Of a DNA stretch of 64,000 bases, positions 8,800-17,248 are shown piece after piece (position 1 is the first letter of the stretch; every line of letters starts with the position of its first letter). A program made the translations under genes and the position numbers. Under the pieces are notes generated by a model. That model was not told the DNA's origin. It saw nothing but the letters and a program-made list of their open reading frames with translations, and searched no databases. The DNA is from Pararoseomonas sp. SCSIO 73927 (GTDB lineage: Bacteria > Pseudomonadota > Alphaproteobacteria > Acetobacterales > Acetobacteraceae): positions 3,628,001-3,692,000 of the forward strand of contig NZ_CP146232.1 in NCBI RefSeq assembly GCF_037040815.1, written 5' to 3'.

Positions 8800-9405
8800 A
8801 TGATCCCAGGGGACCGACTCCCGGCGCATGAACCCACCTCCGCCGTGATGGAACGGCTGCGGAGGGAGGCGCCGCCGGAGGGCGTCACCCTGGCCTGGGT
8901 CCTCGCGCATCTGCGCGAGCGCTCCTTCGGCATCCTCCTGCTGCTTTTCGGCACGGCCGGCCTTCTTCCCGGCATCTCGGTGGTCGCCGGCCTCCTCGTG
9001 GCCGTTCCCGCTTTCCAGATGATGCTGGGCCGCGCCGCGCCGGTCTTCCCGCAGCGCATCGCCGCGCGCCCGATCCGGGCCGAGCGCTTCGCCGCCCTCC
9101 TCGCCCGCGCCGTCCCGGCGCTCCGCTTCATCGAGCGGTTCAGCCGCCCGCGATGGCCCACGCCCTTCCAGGCGACCAAGCGCGTGGTGGGCGCCGCGAT
9201 CCTCCTCCTCGGCGCCTGCCTGCTCGTGCCCCTGCCGCTGAGCAACATCCCTCCGGGCCTCATCATCGTGCTGATGGCCATCGCCTATCTCGAGGAGGAC
9301 GGGCTGCTCCTCACCCTCGCCATCGCCCTGGCCGCCGGACTCGTCATCGCCGCGGCAATGGTGGTCTGGGGCATGGTCGAGACCACGCTCTGGCTGAGCG
9401 GCTGA
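8800..9405 (+). CDS. ExoD family membrane protein
   Basis: A 201-residue inner-membrane protein of the ExoD family, first described in rhizobial exopolysaccharide synthesis. An N-terminal cytosolic helix (about 1-35, with LRERSFGILLLLFG) is followed by about four hydrophobic segments (near 40-75, 120-140, 145-165 and 170-195). The family-typical LLPLSNIPPG-like turn appears as VPLPLSNIPPG. The biochemical role of ExoD proteins is not settled; exopolysaccharide or envelope function is by family name only. Confidence 0.8.
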   Translation: MIPGDRLPAHEPTSAVMERLRREAPPEGVTLAWVLAHLRERSFGILLLLFGTAGLLPGISVVAGLLVAVPAFQMMLGRAAPVFPQRIAARPIRAERFAALLARAVPALRFIERFSRPRWPTPFQATKRVVGAAILLLGACLLVPLPLSNIPPGLIIVLMAIAYLEEDGLLLTLAIALAAGLVIAAAMVVWGMVETTLWLSG

Positions 9406-9411
9406 GCACCG

Positions 9412-9438
9412 TTCCGGCCTGCATCCGCCATGCCGGAA
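9412..9438 (+). terminator. possible hairpin after exoD
   Basis: TTCCGGC at 9412-9418 pairs with GCCGGAA at 9432-9438 around a 13-base loop, seven bases after the exoD stop. There is no T-tract, so this is weak. Confidence 0.25.
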
Positions 9439-9479
9439 ACGTGCGCCCATGCGGGGGGCCATAACGCCTAGGGTGACGA

Positions 9480-9854
9480 ATGAGACAGAACCCGCCCACC
9501 ACCTCGCCCGGCGCCGCCGGCACACCCCCGCCCGCGGCGGCGAACCTCGTCCTCCTCCGCTCGCCCCGATGGCTCCACGACCGCGTCCTGTTCGAGGTGG
9601 AGATGCTCGGGGAGGCGCTTTCCTGCTCCGTCTCCAAGGCGGCCATCCAGGATGCGGGCGGCCGCTACTCCAACCTGCCGCGCGACATCATGTCGGAGTT
9701 CCTGCGTCTCCGCGGGCAGATCGAGCGGGCCGCCATCACGAAGTTTCGGCAGCGCGACGGGGCCATGGACCGGACGGTGCATGTTTGGTCCGCGGATCTC
9801 GATGAGGATCCCGATCCGCCGGGCACCGCCGCGCAGGCCACCTCTCAGCGCTGA
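9480..9854 (+). CDS. hypothetical protein, possibly DUF1488-like
   Basis: A 124-residue soluble protein. After a Pro/Ala-rich start (residues 1-22) there is a compact domain with HDRVLFEVEMLGEALSCSVS and a helical segment around LRLRGQIERAAITKFRQ. This strand-then-helix pattern resembles DUF1488 proteins, but the match is by eye and weak. The C-terminal 25 residues are acidic and Pro-rich. The ATG follows AGGGTGACGA. It converges on the DUF1826 gene. Confidence 0.5.
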   Translation: MRQNPPTTSPGAAGTPPPAAANLVLLRSPRWLHDRVLFEVEMLGEALSCSVSKAAIQDAGGRYSNLPRDIMSEFLRLRGQIERAAITKFRQRDGAMDRTVHVWSADLDEDPDPPGTAAQATSQR

Positions 9855-9991
9855 AGCCGGGCCCGCACCGGGCGCCGGCGACTAGCCGGCCGGCGCGACC
9901 GACGTGGCCAGCCCCGGGGGCACCGCCCGCGCTCCGGGTGCTGCCTTTGCCGGCCGCCAGGACGGGCACCGCGCCACCGTCGTCTCCTTCA

Positions 9992-10597
9992 TCACGCCTC
10001 GTCCGGGAAATGGCCGGGCAGGTCGATGCACAGCACCAGCCGCCTGCCGCCCCGGGGCGGCGAGCGGTGCAGGCACCCTCCATCCGGCTCCCCCGGAAAG
10101 CCGCGGCCCTTGAGCACCGCCACGCTTGGAGCCGCGATCCCGTTCGGCACTCCGCCGACGCCGGCGCCGGCCAGCCATTCCGTCCCGATACCGCGGTAGG
10201 TGCAGAGCAGCCTCAGGGGCACCGCGTCGGCGTGCCAGCGGGGGCAGGGGATACCTTCCACCCCTTCCAGCCGAATCCGGACCCTGGGGCAAACTGTGAT
10301 CACGGCGAAAAGCCCGGCCAGCATCCGCATGTCCTGAACCATCAGGGCCGGGGGCGGCACCGGCAGCGCGGCCAGGACCCGATCCACTGCCACCTCCGGC
10401 TCATCCTCGGCCACGGCGCGGAACGGCCCGGCCGCCAGCAGGGGCGTAACCCGCCCTGCCCAGTGCCGGGGCGGCCGTCTCTGCCAGATGGCCAGTCGCA
10501 TCCCCGGGGAGAGCACCCGAAACAGCACCGCCGGATCGCCCGCCGCGACCGCCTCCGCCCCGCCGGCCCCGGCGAAACTCTCCAGCTGAAAACCCAC
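9992..10597 (-). CDS. DUF1826 domain-containing protein, probable Zur target
   Basis: A 201-residue protein with the DUF1826 hallmark CPRWHADAVPLRLLCTYRG and the downstream GTEWL and PGEPDGGCLHRSPP segments, ending in the conserved region RLVLCIDLPGHF. DUF1826 has no known activity; family members are often found with COG0523 zinc metallochaperones in zinc-starvation regulons, which is recalled rather than checked. The start is uncertain. The frame is open to 10654, but that would place the Zur box inside the gene, so I use the GTG at 10597. A perfect GTTAT-N3-ATAAC box lies 26 bases upstream, predicting repression by zinc-loaded Zur. Confidence 0.8.
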   Translation of the reverse strand: MGFQLESFAGAGGAEAVAAGDPAVLFRVLSPGMRLAIWQRRPPRHWAGRVTPLLAAGPFRAVAEDEPEVAVDRVLAALPVPPPALMVQDMRMLAGLFAVITVCPRVRIRLEGVEGIPCPRWHADAVPLRLLCTYRGIGTEWLAGAGVGGVPNGIAAPSVAVLKGRGFPGEPDGGCLHRSPPRGGRRLVLCIDLPGHFPDEA

Positions 10598-10622
10598 GTC
10601 TTCACACCCAGCAAGGTAGAAC

Positions 10623-10635
10623 GTTATAACATAAC
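10623..10635. promoter_or_regulatory. Zur box between DUF1826 and DUF6525 genes
   Basis: GTTATAACATAAC is a perfect 5-3-5 inverted repeat. Its half-sites and spacing equal the core of the alphaproteobacterial Zur operator (GTTAT-ANT-ATAAC). It sits 26 bases from the DUF1826 start and 30 bases from the ATG of the divergent gene, inside an AT-rich island in otherwise GC-rich DNA. It could control both genes. Confidence 0.7.
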
Positions 10636-10665
10636 AAACCGAAGTTATGGACAAGACCCGCCTGC

Positions 10666-11004
10666 ATGCCTCGCCTCGGCCACAACGACACCACCGCCCG
10701 CGACGCCGCCTGGCTCCGCCATGCCGGCGACGACTGGGCCTGCTACGACAGCCTGCCGCCCCAAATCCGCCGCCGCATGCAGCAGCACGCCTACGATCCC
10801 TGGTCGGTGAACACCCTTCGGCTCTGGCGCCTCTTCCGCCGCCGCCACGCCTCCTCCGCCCGTGCCGAGCGCACCCTCCTCAACCACCTCGACCGATTGG
10901 AGGCGATGGAGCGCGACATCTTCGACGCCGCCCATCGCCAGGCGCACGGTGCTCCCCTGCCGCACGTCGCCGCCCGCGCCAGCGTGCTGCGGCGCGCCGC
11001 CTGA
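10666..11004 (+). CDS. DUF6525-like small protein
   Basis: A 112-residue basic, helical protein. The opening NDTTARDAAWLRHAGDDW followed by YDSLPPQIRRRM and WSVNTLRLWRLFRR resembles the DUF6525 family of alphaproteobacteria, of unknown function. There is no signal peptide or membrane segment. It is divergent from the DUF1826 gene across a Zur box, so it may also be zinc-regulated. The ATG at 10666 is the first good start after the operator. Confidence 0.65.
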   Translation: MPRLGHNDTTARDAAWLRHAGDDWACYDSLPPQIRRRMQQHAYDPWSVNTLRLWRLFRRRHASSARAERTLLNHLDRLEAMERDIFDAAHRQAHGAPLPHVAARASVLRRAA

Positions 11005-11081
11005 ACTCCGCCCGCGGCGCACAGCCCAGCCCCCGCGTCTTCCCGCTTGCCGCGCCCGGCCCCAAGCGGCATCCCACGGGC

Positions 11082-11915
11082 ATGACCGGCAAAGAGGGCG
11101 GCGCCGCCCTGACACCCCCGCCCGGCGAGAGCCCTATCGTGGTCCTCGTCCGCCCGCAGATGGCGCAGAACATCGGCACCACGGCCCGCGCCATGGCGAA
11201 TGGCGGCCTGTTCCACCTCCGCATCGTCGCCCCGCGCGACGGCTGGCCGCAGGAGACCGCCTGGCGCGCCGCCTCCGGCGCCGACCGCATCCTGGACGCC
11301 GCCACGATCCACGAGACGGTGGACGACGCCGTGGCCGACTGCCACCGCGTCTTCGCCACCTGCCCGCGCCCGCGCCACGTCGTCATCCCCGTCCGCACTG
11401 CCCGCAGCGCCGCCGAGGACCTGCGCGCCGTCAACGCGGAGGGCAAGCGCGCCGCGATTCTCTTCGGGCCGGAGCGCGCCGGGCTGGAGAACGAGGACAT
11501 GGCCCGCGCCGACACCCTGGTGCGCTACCCGCTCAACCCCGTCCACATGAGCCTCAACCTCGCCCAGGCCGTGATGATCCTCTCCTACGAGTGGTGGATG
11601 GCCGCGGAGACCACGCCGCCCCGCGCACTGATGACGAACGAGACGCGCGTGGCGACGAAAGGTGAGCTGGAGGGCTTCCTCGGCCGCCTGACGCGGGAGC
11701 TGGACGCCTGCGGCTTCCTCGACAACCTGCCCAAGCGCCCGGGCATGGTCCGCAATCTCCGCCACCTCTTCGAGCGCGGCGAGGTGACGGAGCAGGAGCT
11801 GCGCACCCTGCACGGCGTGGTCACGGAACTCGCCCGCGGCCGCGTCGCCCGCGGCGGCCCCGCCGCGCCGGATCCGGCACCGATCCCGACGGTGGACCCG
11901 CAGATCGACGGCTGA
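11082..11915 (+). CDS. TrmJ-type SPOUT RNA methyltransferase
   Basis: A 277-residue SAM-dependent 2'-O-methyltransferase of the TrmH/SpoU class, group TrmJ (tRNA Cm/Um32). It shows RPQMAQNIGTTARAMANGG at the N-terminus, FGPERAGLENEDM (motif 2) and PLNPVHMSLNLAQAVMILSYE (motif 3 with the trefoil-knot segment). The C-terminal helical extension (RLTRELDACGFL, then RNLRHLFER) is that of TrmJ rather than of minimal TrmL. The final 25 residues are Pro/Ala-rich. Specificity for position 32 is by family only. It sits 34 bp before the TauE/SafE gene. Confidence 0.85.
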   Translation: MTGKEGGAALTPPPGESPIVVLVRPQMAQNIGTTARAMANGGLFHLRIVAPRDGWPQETAWRAASGADRILDAATIHETVDDAVADCHRVFATCPRPRHVVIPVRTARSAAEDLRAVNAEGKRAAILFGPERAGLENEDMARADTLVRYPLNPVHMSLNLAQAVMILSYEWWMAAETTPPRALMTNETRVATKGELEGFLGRLTRELDACGFLDNLPKRPGMVRNLRHLFERGEVTEQELRTLHGVVTELARGRVARGGPAAPDPAPIPTVDPQIDG

Positions 11916-11949
11916 CCGGCCCGGGCCGGCAGCAACCCACGGGAGCCCC

Positions 11950-12696
11950 ATGTCCCCCTCCGAACTGCCCCCCGCCGGAACCCTGGCCGCCACGGTCGCC
12001 ATCGCGGCGGTGGCCGGGCTGGCCCGCGGCTTCTCCGGCTTTGGGGCGGCGCTGATCTTCATTCCCCTCGCCAGCGCCGCCCTCGGCCCGCGCATCGCGG
12101 TGCCACTCCTCCTCGTGGTGGACAACATCACCGCCTTCCCGCTGGTCCCCGCCGCCTGGCGCGGCGCGGAGCGGCGGGAGGTCGGATCCCTCCTCCTCGG
12201 CGCCCTGGCGGGAACCCCGGCCGGCACCTGGCTCCTCCTCCACCTGGACCCCACGGCCCTGCGCTGGGGCATGTGCGCCCTGGCGCTCGCGATGCTCGCG
12301 CTTCTCGCCTCCGGCTGGCGCTACCACGGCCGCCCGGCCCTGCCGCTCTCGGTCGGGGTGGGCGCCGCCTCCGGCCTCTTCTCCGGCGCCGCGGGGATGG
12401 GCGGCCCGCCTGTGGTGGCTTACTGGCTCGGCGGCGCCATCCCCGCCGCCCGGGTGCGGGCCAACATCGTCCTCTTCTTCGCCGCCTCCGGCCTTGTCAG
12501 CGCGGCCGTCTATCTTGTCGGCGGCCTCCTCACGGCGGAGGTCCTCCTTCTCGCCGCCCTTGTCGCCCCCGGCTACGCCCTCGGCCTCTGGGCCGGCGCC
12601 CGCCTCTTCGGCCGGGCGAGCGAGCAGGCCTTCCGCCGCGCCTGCTTCGCCCTCATCGCCCTCGCGGCCGTGCTCGGCCTGCCCCTCCGCGGGTAA
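11950..12696 (+). CDS. TauE/SafE family sulfite or organic-anion permease
   Basis: A 248-residue inner-membrane protein with about eight hydrophobic segments in two similar halves. The first-half signature GLARGFSGFGAALIFIPL and the second-half GLFSGAAGMGGPPVVAYWL form the paired repeat typical of TauE/SafE transporters. Family members export sulfite, sulfoacetate and related anions or take up formate; nothing nearby identifies the substrate. Proline and glycine in the GMGGPPV loop are intact. Confidence 0.85.
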   Translation: MSPSELPPAGTLAATVAIAAVAGLARGFSGFGAALIFIPLASAALGPRIAVPLLLVVDNITAFPLVPAAWRGAERREVGSLLLGALAGTPAGTWLLLHLDPTALRWGMCALALAMLALLASGWRYHGRPALPLSVGVGAASGLFSGAAGMGGPPVVAYWLGGAIPAARVRANIVLFFAASGLVSAAVYLVGGLLTAEVLLLAALVAPGYALGLWAGARLFGRASEQAFRRACFALIALAAVLGLPLRG

Positions 12697-12793
12697 TGCC
12701 GGCGACGCTTGACCTTCCCACCGTGGCAAGCCCCACCTTGCAGCACGGAAGTCCGGGCGCTGCCGTGCCGGGCAGAGCGACAGGAGTCCGACG

Positions 12794-13747
12794 ATGCCGC
12801 CGGTCCATGCCCGCGGGCCCGCCCCCCTCGCCGGGCGCCTCGCAATCCTTCTCGCCACCGCGCTCCTCGCCGCCTCCCCCGCGCGCGCCATGGTGGGGGA
12901 GGGATCGGACGAGGGCGTGGTGCCCACCGTCTCCCAGAGCTACACCGTCGTCCCGGCCGCGGGCCTGGCCGGGGCCCTGAAGGCCGATGGGGACTACGTC
13001 TCGGGCATGCGCGCCCACCATGCCGGCGCCCTGACCATGTCGCAGGAGTACCTGCGCGACCCCGCCGCCGGCAGCCCGCTGCTGAAGGGTCTCGCCCGGG
13101 CCATCATCCACAATCAGCGCTACGAGATCGCCCTGCTCGACGAGGTCGCCCGGAACCTCGCCCGGCCCCCGTCCACGCTCTGCCTCGGAGAGGCCTGCCT
13201 GGCCGTGCAGCCCTCCGCCGAGGAGGGGGAGGGGCTCGCCCTCCGGTACCGCTTCCTCAAGTACCCCGTCCCGACCCCGCTCACGGCCCCGACCGGTCCC
13301 GTCACCGCGCGCGACGTGCAGTTCGCCAGGGCCATGGAGATCCACCACCGGGCCGCGCTGGACATGGCCGCCGCCTACCAGGCCGATCCGGACGCCCGGA
13401 ACACCTTCCTGCGCCTCCTGAACGTGGACATCGTGACCGACCAGACGCAGGAGATCGCGCTCATGCGGCGCGCGGCGGCCGCCTACCCCGGCGACGCCGA
13501 TGCCGTTCCCGTCCCGGCCTCCATGATCCACGGGATGCAGGGCATGTCGCACGGCGCCCATGCCAGCCACGGCACCGCCCCCGCGCCCGCCGCGGCTGTG
13601 CCCGGGGCGGCCCCTGCGGCGCTACCTGCGACGACCCCTGCAACGGCACGGGACGCCGCACCGCAGCCTCATGCCGGCGATGTGGGCGGAGGCGCCGCGA
13701 CGCGGCCTCGCGCCGCCCATGGCCGGGCGGCGCACCACGCGCACTGA
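12794..13747 (+). CDS. secreted protein with two DUF305 domains
   Basis: A 317-residue exported protein. It has a signal peptide (about 1-32, hydrophobic LAILLATALLAASPARA). A first DUF305 unit (about 65-125) contains DYVSGMRAHHAGALTMSQEYL and a second (about 175-230) contains FARAMEIHHRAALDMAAAY. Each keeps the M-x2-HH or H-H-x-A-A metal-site pattern of the family, which belongs to the ferritin-like fold and is often linked to copper handling. The C-terminus is Met/His-rich (MIHGMQGMSHGAHASHG) and then Ala/Pro low-complexity, ending HGRAAHHAH. Metal binding is inference. It is monocistronic and converges on a Bug receptor. Confidence 0.8.
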   Translation: MPPVHARGPAPLAGRLAILLATALLAASPARAMVGEGSDEGVVPTVSQSYTVVPAAGLAGALKADGDYVSGMRAHHAGALTMSQEYLRDPAAGSPLLKGLARAIIHNQRYEIALLDEVARNLARPPSTLCLGEACLAVQPSAEEGEGLALRYRFLKYPVPTPLTAPTGPVTARDVQFARAMEIHHRAALDMAAAYQADPDARNTFLRLLNVDIVTDQTQEIALMRRAAAAYPGDADAVPVPASMIHGMQGMSHGAHASHGTAPAPAAAVPGAAPAALPATTPATARDAAPQPHAGDVGGGAATRPRAAHGRAAHHAH

Positions 13748-13766
13748 GGGCCGGACCGCCGCCCGG

Positions 13767-14735
13767 CTACTCCCGCGCCATCCCGAGATCGCGCAGCACC
13801 TGCCGGTTGCTGTCGCTCTCCGCCGCGAAGCGCGCGCGGAACTCCGGCCCCGGTGCGTAGCTCGGCACGGCGTTCAGCCGCCCCGCCGCCGTCGCGAAGC
13901 TCTCGCTCTCCACCGCCTCCTTGCAGGCCTTCTGGATGGCCTCGGCGATCGAATCAGGCAGCCCCGCCGGCGCCACCAGCCCGCCCGCCGAGCTGCCGGT
14001 GATGGGATACTCTGCCTCCGTCACCGTCGGCACGTTCGGCAAGGTGGCCAGCCGCTGCGCCCCGAACACCCCGGCCACCGGCAGCCCGGTGGAGACCGGG
14101 ATGGACGGGCTCTCGACGAAGCCCATGATCTGCCGGCCCAGCGCCGCCTGCGCCATCGGCGCGGCCCCGGTGAAGGGCACGTGCAGCCCCTCCACCCCCG
14201 CCGCCTTCAGCAGCCGCGCGATCAGGATGTGCTGCGTGCTGCCCTGCCCGGGCGAGCCGTAGACCAGCGCCTCCTGCCGCCCGCGCCCATAGGCCACCAT
14301 GCCCGCGATGTCGGCGAAGGGCGCGTCCTTCGCCAGCACCAGCACCTGCGGGTTGTCGTAGACGAGGCAGAGGAAGCGGAAGCTGTCCAGCGAGTAGCTC
14401 AGCGGCACCAGGTGCGTCTGCGCCGTCAGCGGTGTGTTGGGCGAGAGCCCGATCGTGTACCCGTCCGGCCGGGCGCGTGCGATCTCCGCGTCCCCGATCG
14501 TGCCCGATGCCCCGCCGCGGTTCACGATCACCACGCTCTGCCCCAGCGCGCGGGAGAGGGCGGGCTGCAGCGCGCGCGCCATCAGGTCCGTGTTCCCGCC
14601 GGGCGGGTAGGGCACGATCAGCTGCACGGGGCGGGACGGGAAGCTCTCCTGCGCCAGGGCCATCCCCGGCAGCGCCAGCGCCGCCAGCACACCCGCGCAC
14701 CACCGCCCCACGCGCGCCCACGCCTTGCCCGCCAT
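13767..14735 (-). CDS. Bug family substrate-binding protein (TTT receptor)
   Basis: A 322-residue periplasmic binding protein of the tripartite tricarboxylate transporter type. A signal peptide (1-28, cleaved near MALAQ-ES) leads into SFPSRPVQLIVPYPPGGNTDLMAR, the usual Bug opening, then VVIVNRGGASGTIGDAEIARARPDGYT and ATLPNVPTVTEAEYP. No TctA/TctB membrane genes are adjacent, as is common for the many orphan Bug receptors of Acetobacteraceae and Burkholderiales. The ligand is probably a carboxylate; it cannot be named from sequence. Confidence 0.88.
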   Translation of the reverse strand: MAGKAWARVGRWCAGVLAALALPGMALAQESFPSRPVQLIVPYPPGGNTDLMARALQPALSRALGQSVVIVNRGGASGTIGDAEIARARPDGYTIGLSPNTPLTAQTHLVPLSYSLDSFRFLCLVYDNPQVLVLAKDAPFADIAGMVAYGRGRQEALVYGSPGQGSTQHILIARLLKAAGVEGLHVPFTGAAPMAQAALGRQIMGFVESPSIPVSTGLPVAGVFGAQRLATLPNVPTVTEAEYPITGSSAGGLVAPAGLPDSIAEAIQKACKEAVESESFATAAGRLNAVPSYAPGPEFRARFAAESDSNRQVLRDLGMARE

Positions 14736-14837
14736 CGGAGTCCCTCCCGTTCGTGCGCGGGAGCCTATCGACGGAGCCGTGGCCGCTCAATCCGAGCGCG
14801 GTTGGCCTCGCGCCCCGGCCCTGCCACTCTCCCCGCC

Positions 14838-15521
14838 ATGGAAACAGCAGGACAGGGCGGGCCGAGGGACGGGCCGAGGGACGGAGTAGGGCAGGGGGCG
14901 GACCGCCGCCCCATCGCCGCCCGCGACACCGGCTTCGCCAACCGCCTCGCCGCCTGGCTCATCGCCCGCCGCGCCTCGCCCAACGGCATCTCCGGCGCGG
15001 GGATGGTCGCGGGGATCCTCGCCGGCCTCGCCCTGGCCGGCACGGCGTGGCTGCCGGAGGCCGCACGCCCCCTCTGGCTCCTCGGCGCCCTCCTCGTCCA
15101 GCTCCGGCTCCTGGCCAACCTGATGGACGGCATGGTGGCCATCGGCCGCGGCGTCGCCTCCCCGGTCGGCGAGCTGTGGAACGAGATCCCGGACCGCGTC
15201 TCCGACACCGCCACCCTGCTCGGCCTCGGGGTCGCCGCCGGCAGCCCCGCCTGGGGCCTCGCCGCAGCCCTCGCCGCCATGTCCACCGCCTATGTCCGCG
15301 CGACGGGAAAGGCCGCCGGCACGCCGAGCGATTTCCGCGGCCCCATGGCGAAGCAGCAGCGCATGGCCCTGGTCACCGCGCTCGCCGTGTTCTGCGCCGT
15401 CACACCGGTCGCATGGCACGCCCCGCTGCACTTCTGGGCGCTGGTCGTCATCACCGCGCTCGCCGCGCTCACCGCGCTCCGCCGCCTGAACGGCATCGCC
15501 GGAAAGCTCCGCGCCAGATGA
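14838..15521 (+). CDS. CDP-alcohol phosphatidyltransferase, YnbA-like
   Basis: A 227-residue membrane enzyme of the CDP-alcohol phosphotransferase fold, expected to move a phosphatidyl group from CDP-diacylglycerol to an alcohol. The signature region N94-L-M-D97-G98 ... G111-E-L-W-N115-E-I-P-D119 keeps the spacing of the standard D-x2-DG-x2-AR-x8-G-x3-D-x3-D motif, but the first and third Asp are Asn and the Arg is Ile102. I recall the same Asn pattern in E. coli YnbA. Six hydrophobic segments are visible. Residues 1-28 are polar and glycine-rich. It is first in a coupled operon with the CdsA-like and PlsC-like genes (ATGA overlap). Confidence 0.75.
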   Translation: METAGQGGPRDGPRDGVGQGADRRPIAARDTGFANRLAAWLIARRASPNGISGAGMVAGILAGLALAGTAWLPEAARPLWLLGALLVQLRLLANLMDGMVAIGRGVASPVGELWNEIPDRVSDTATLLGLGVAAGSPAWGLAAALAAMSTAYVRATGKAAGTPSDFRGPMAKQQRMALVTALAVFCAVTPVAWHAPLHFWALVVITALAALTALRRLNGIAGKLRAR

Positions 15522-16504
15522 TCCCGCACCCCGAGGGCGGCGCCTTCGCCCACCCCGTCACCACTGGCATCATCACCGCCACCCTGGCCGTCCTGGCGGT
15601 GTCGGGCCTCGCCATCCTCTGGCTCTCGAAATCCGGCCGCGCCAAGCCCGAGTTCCGGCGCGAGCTCTGGCTCCGCTGGGCCTCCTGGTGCGTCCTCCTG
15701 CCGCTGATGCTCGGCCCTGTCCTGCTCGGGCGGGAATGGACCATCGGCGCCGTCACGATCCTCTCGCTGCTCTGCTACCGGGAATACGCCCGCGCCACCG
15801 GCCTGTTCCGGGAACGCCTGCTCAGCGCCACCATCGTCATCGGCATCCTCGCCGTGAACTTCGCGGCGCTGGACCACTGGTACGGTTTCTTCGTCGCCCT
15901 CTGGCCGCTCATGGCGTGCCTGCTGGCCGTGGTGACGATCCCGCTGGACCGCCCCGCCGGCTACATCCAGCGCACGGCGCTCGCCATCCTCGCCTTCATG
16001 CTCTTCGGCGCCGGCCTCGCCCATCTCGGCTACATGGCGAACGACCCGGGCTACCGCCCCCTCGTCCTCCTCCTCCTCACCGCCGTCGCGCTGAACGACG
16101 TCGCCGCCTTCACCTGCGGGAAGCTCATCGGCGGGCCCAAGCTCATTCCCGCCACCAGCCCGAACAAGACCGTCTCCGGCTCCCTCGGCGCGGTGATCGT
16201 CACCACCACCCTCGTCGCCTTCGTCGGCGCCGCCATCTTCCGCGGCACGCCGCTGGCCAACCCCGTCTGGCTCGTCGCCATGGGCGCGCTCGTCAGCGTC
16301 GCCGGCCAGATGGGCGACCTCCTCCTCTCCTCCATCAAGCGCGACCTCGGCATCAAGGACATGGGCACCGTCCTGCCCGGGCACGGGGGCGTGCTGGACC
16401 GCTTCAACTCCCTCCTCCTCGTCGCCCCGGCCGTCTTCCACCTCGTCGGCTACTTCGTCGGCTTCGGCCTCGCGGCTCCCACCCGCGTGCTGACGGGCCA
16501 CTGA
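15518..16504 (+). CDS. phosphatidate cytidylyltransferase family protein (YnbB-like)
   Basis: A 328-residue polytopic membrane protein with about eight segments that makes CDP-diacylglycerol from phosphatidate and CTP in family members. The CDS signature is present near the C-terminus (SSIKRDLGIKDMGTVLPGHGG, then VLDRFNS), but the final Asp of the PROSITE pattern (DR-x-D) is Asn297. Upstream, KLIPATSPNKTVSGSLG is the other conserved block. The ATG overlaps the previous stop by four bases and its stop overlaps the next start (TGATG). It is probably a second, specialised CdsA beside a housekeeping copy elsewhere. Confidence 0.8.
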   Translation: MIPHPEGGAFAHPVTTGIITATLAVLAVSGLAILWLSKSGRAKPEFRRELWLRWASWCVLLPLMLGPVLLGREWTIGAVTILSLLCYREYARATGLFRERLLSATIVIGILAVNFAALDHWYGFFVALWPLMACLLAVVTIPLDRPAGYIQRTALAILAFMLFGAGLAHLGYMANDPGYRPLVLLLLTAVALNDVAAFTCGKLIGGPKLIPATSPNKTVSGSLGAVIVTTTLVAFVGAAIFRGTPLANPVWLVAMGALVSVAGQMGDLLLSSIKRDLGIKDMGTVLPGHGGVLDRFNSLLLVAPAVFHLVGYFVGFGLAAPTRVLTGH

Positions 16505-17220
16505 TGCAGGACTGGCACCTCCGCCCCGCCCGCGACCTCGGCCTCTCCCCCGCCGATCGGTTCAAGAGCCTCGCGCGGGAGCAGGGCCTCGTCGGCCTCG
16601 CGCTCAACGCCACCTGGCGCCGCGGCGTGCGCGGCTACCTCTCCGCCCTCCACGGCTTCCGCGTCACGGGCCGGGAGAACCTGCCGGCGGAGCCGCCCTT
16701 CGTCCTCGTCGCCAACCACGCCAGCCACCTGGACGCCCTGGCCCTCGCCGCCGCCCTGCGCGGCACCGCCGCGCGCCGCGCCCACGCCATGGCCGCCGGC
16801 GACCTGTTCTTCGCCAACCCCGCCGTCTCCGCCTTCGCGGCCTACGCCATCAACGCCCTGCCGGTCTGGCGCGGCCGCTCCCGCCGCGCGGACCTCGACG
16901 CCATGCGTCACCGCCTCGCCGAGGATCGCCTCGTCTACATCCTCTTCCCCGAGGGCACCCGCAGCCGCGACGGCGCCATGGCCCCCTTCCAGCCCGGCCT
17001 CGGGATGCTCGTCGCCGGCACCGAGATCCCGGTCGTGCCCTGCTGGCTGGAGGGCGCGCGGGAGGCCTGGCCCGCACAATCCGCCACCCCACGCCCCTTC
17101 CGCCCGCTCTCGCTCACCATCGGCCCGCCGCTCCGCTTCGCGGAGGCTGCGAACGACAAGGCCGGCTGGCAATCCGTCGCCGCCGCCACGGAGAACGCCG
17201 TCCGCCGCCTCGCCCCCTGA
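16504..17220 (+). CDS. 1-acyl-sn-glycerol-3-phosphate acyltransferase-like (PlsC family)
   Basis: A 238-residue membrane-associated acyltransferase. The catalytic NHASHLD (NHx4D type, H and D spaced as required) lies near residue 77, and FPEGTRSRDG near 152 is the substrate-binding block. A short N-terminal arm and one hydrophobic stretch (AFAAYAINALPVW) fit the fold. It is the third member of the coupled lipid operon. With a CDP-DAG synthase and a head-group transferase it could acylate a lysophospholipid product. The exact substrate is unknown. Confidence 0.85.
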   Translation: MQDWHLRPARDLGLSPADRFKSLAREQGLVGLALNATWRRGVRGYLSALHGFRVTGRENLPAEPPFVLVANHASHLDALALAAALRGTAARRAHAMAAGDLFFANPAVSAFAAYAINALPVWRGRSRRADLDAMRHRLAEDRLVYILFPEGTRSRDGAMAPFQPGLGMLVAGTEIPVVPCWLEGAREAWPAQSATPRPFRPLSLTIGPPLRFAEAANDKAGWQSVAAATENAVRRLAP

Positions 17221-17248
17221 GGCAAGCGGAAGGCGCCCTCCCGCCCGA

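Noticed and set aside
11916..11929. CCGGCCCGGGCCGG palindrome after the TrmJ-type gene
   Set aside because: No loop is possible without losing central pairs and no T-tract follows; a by-product of GC content.
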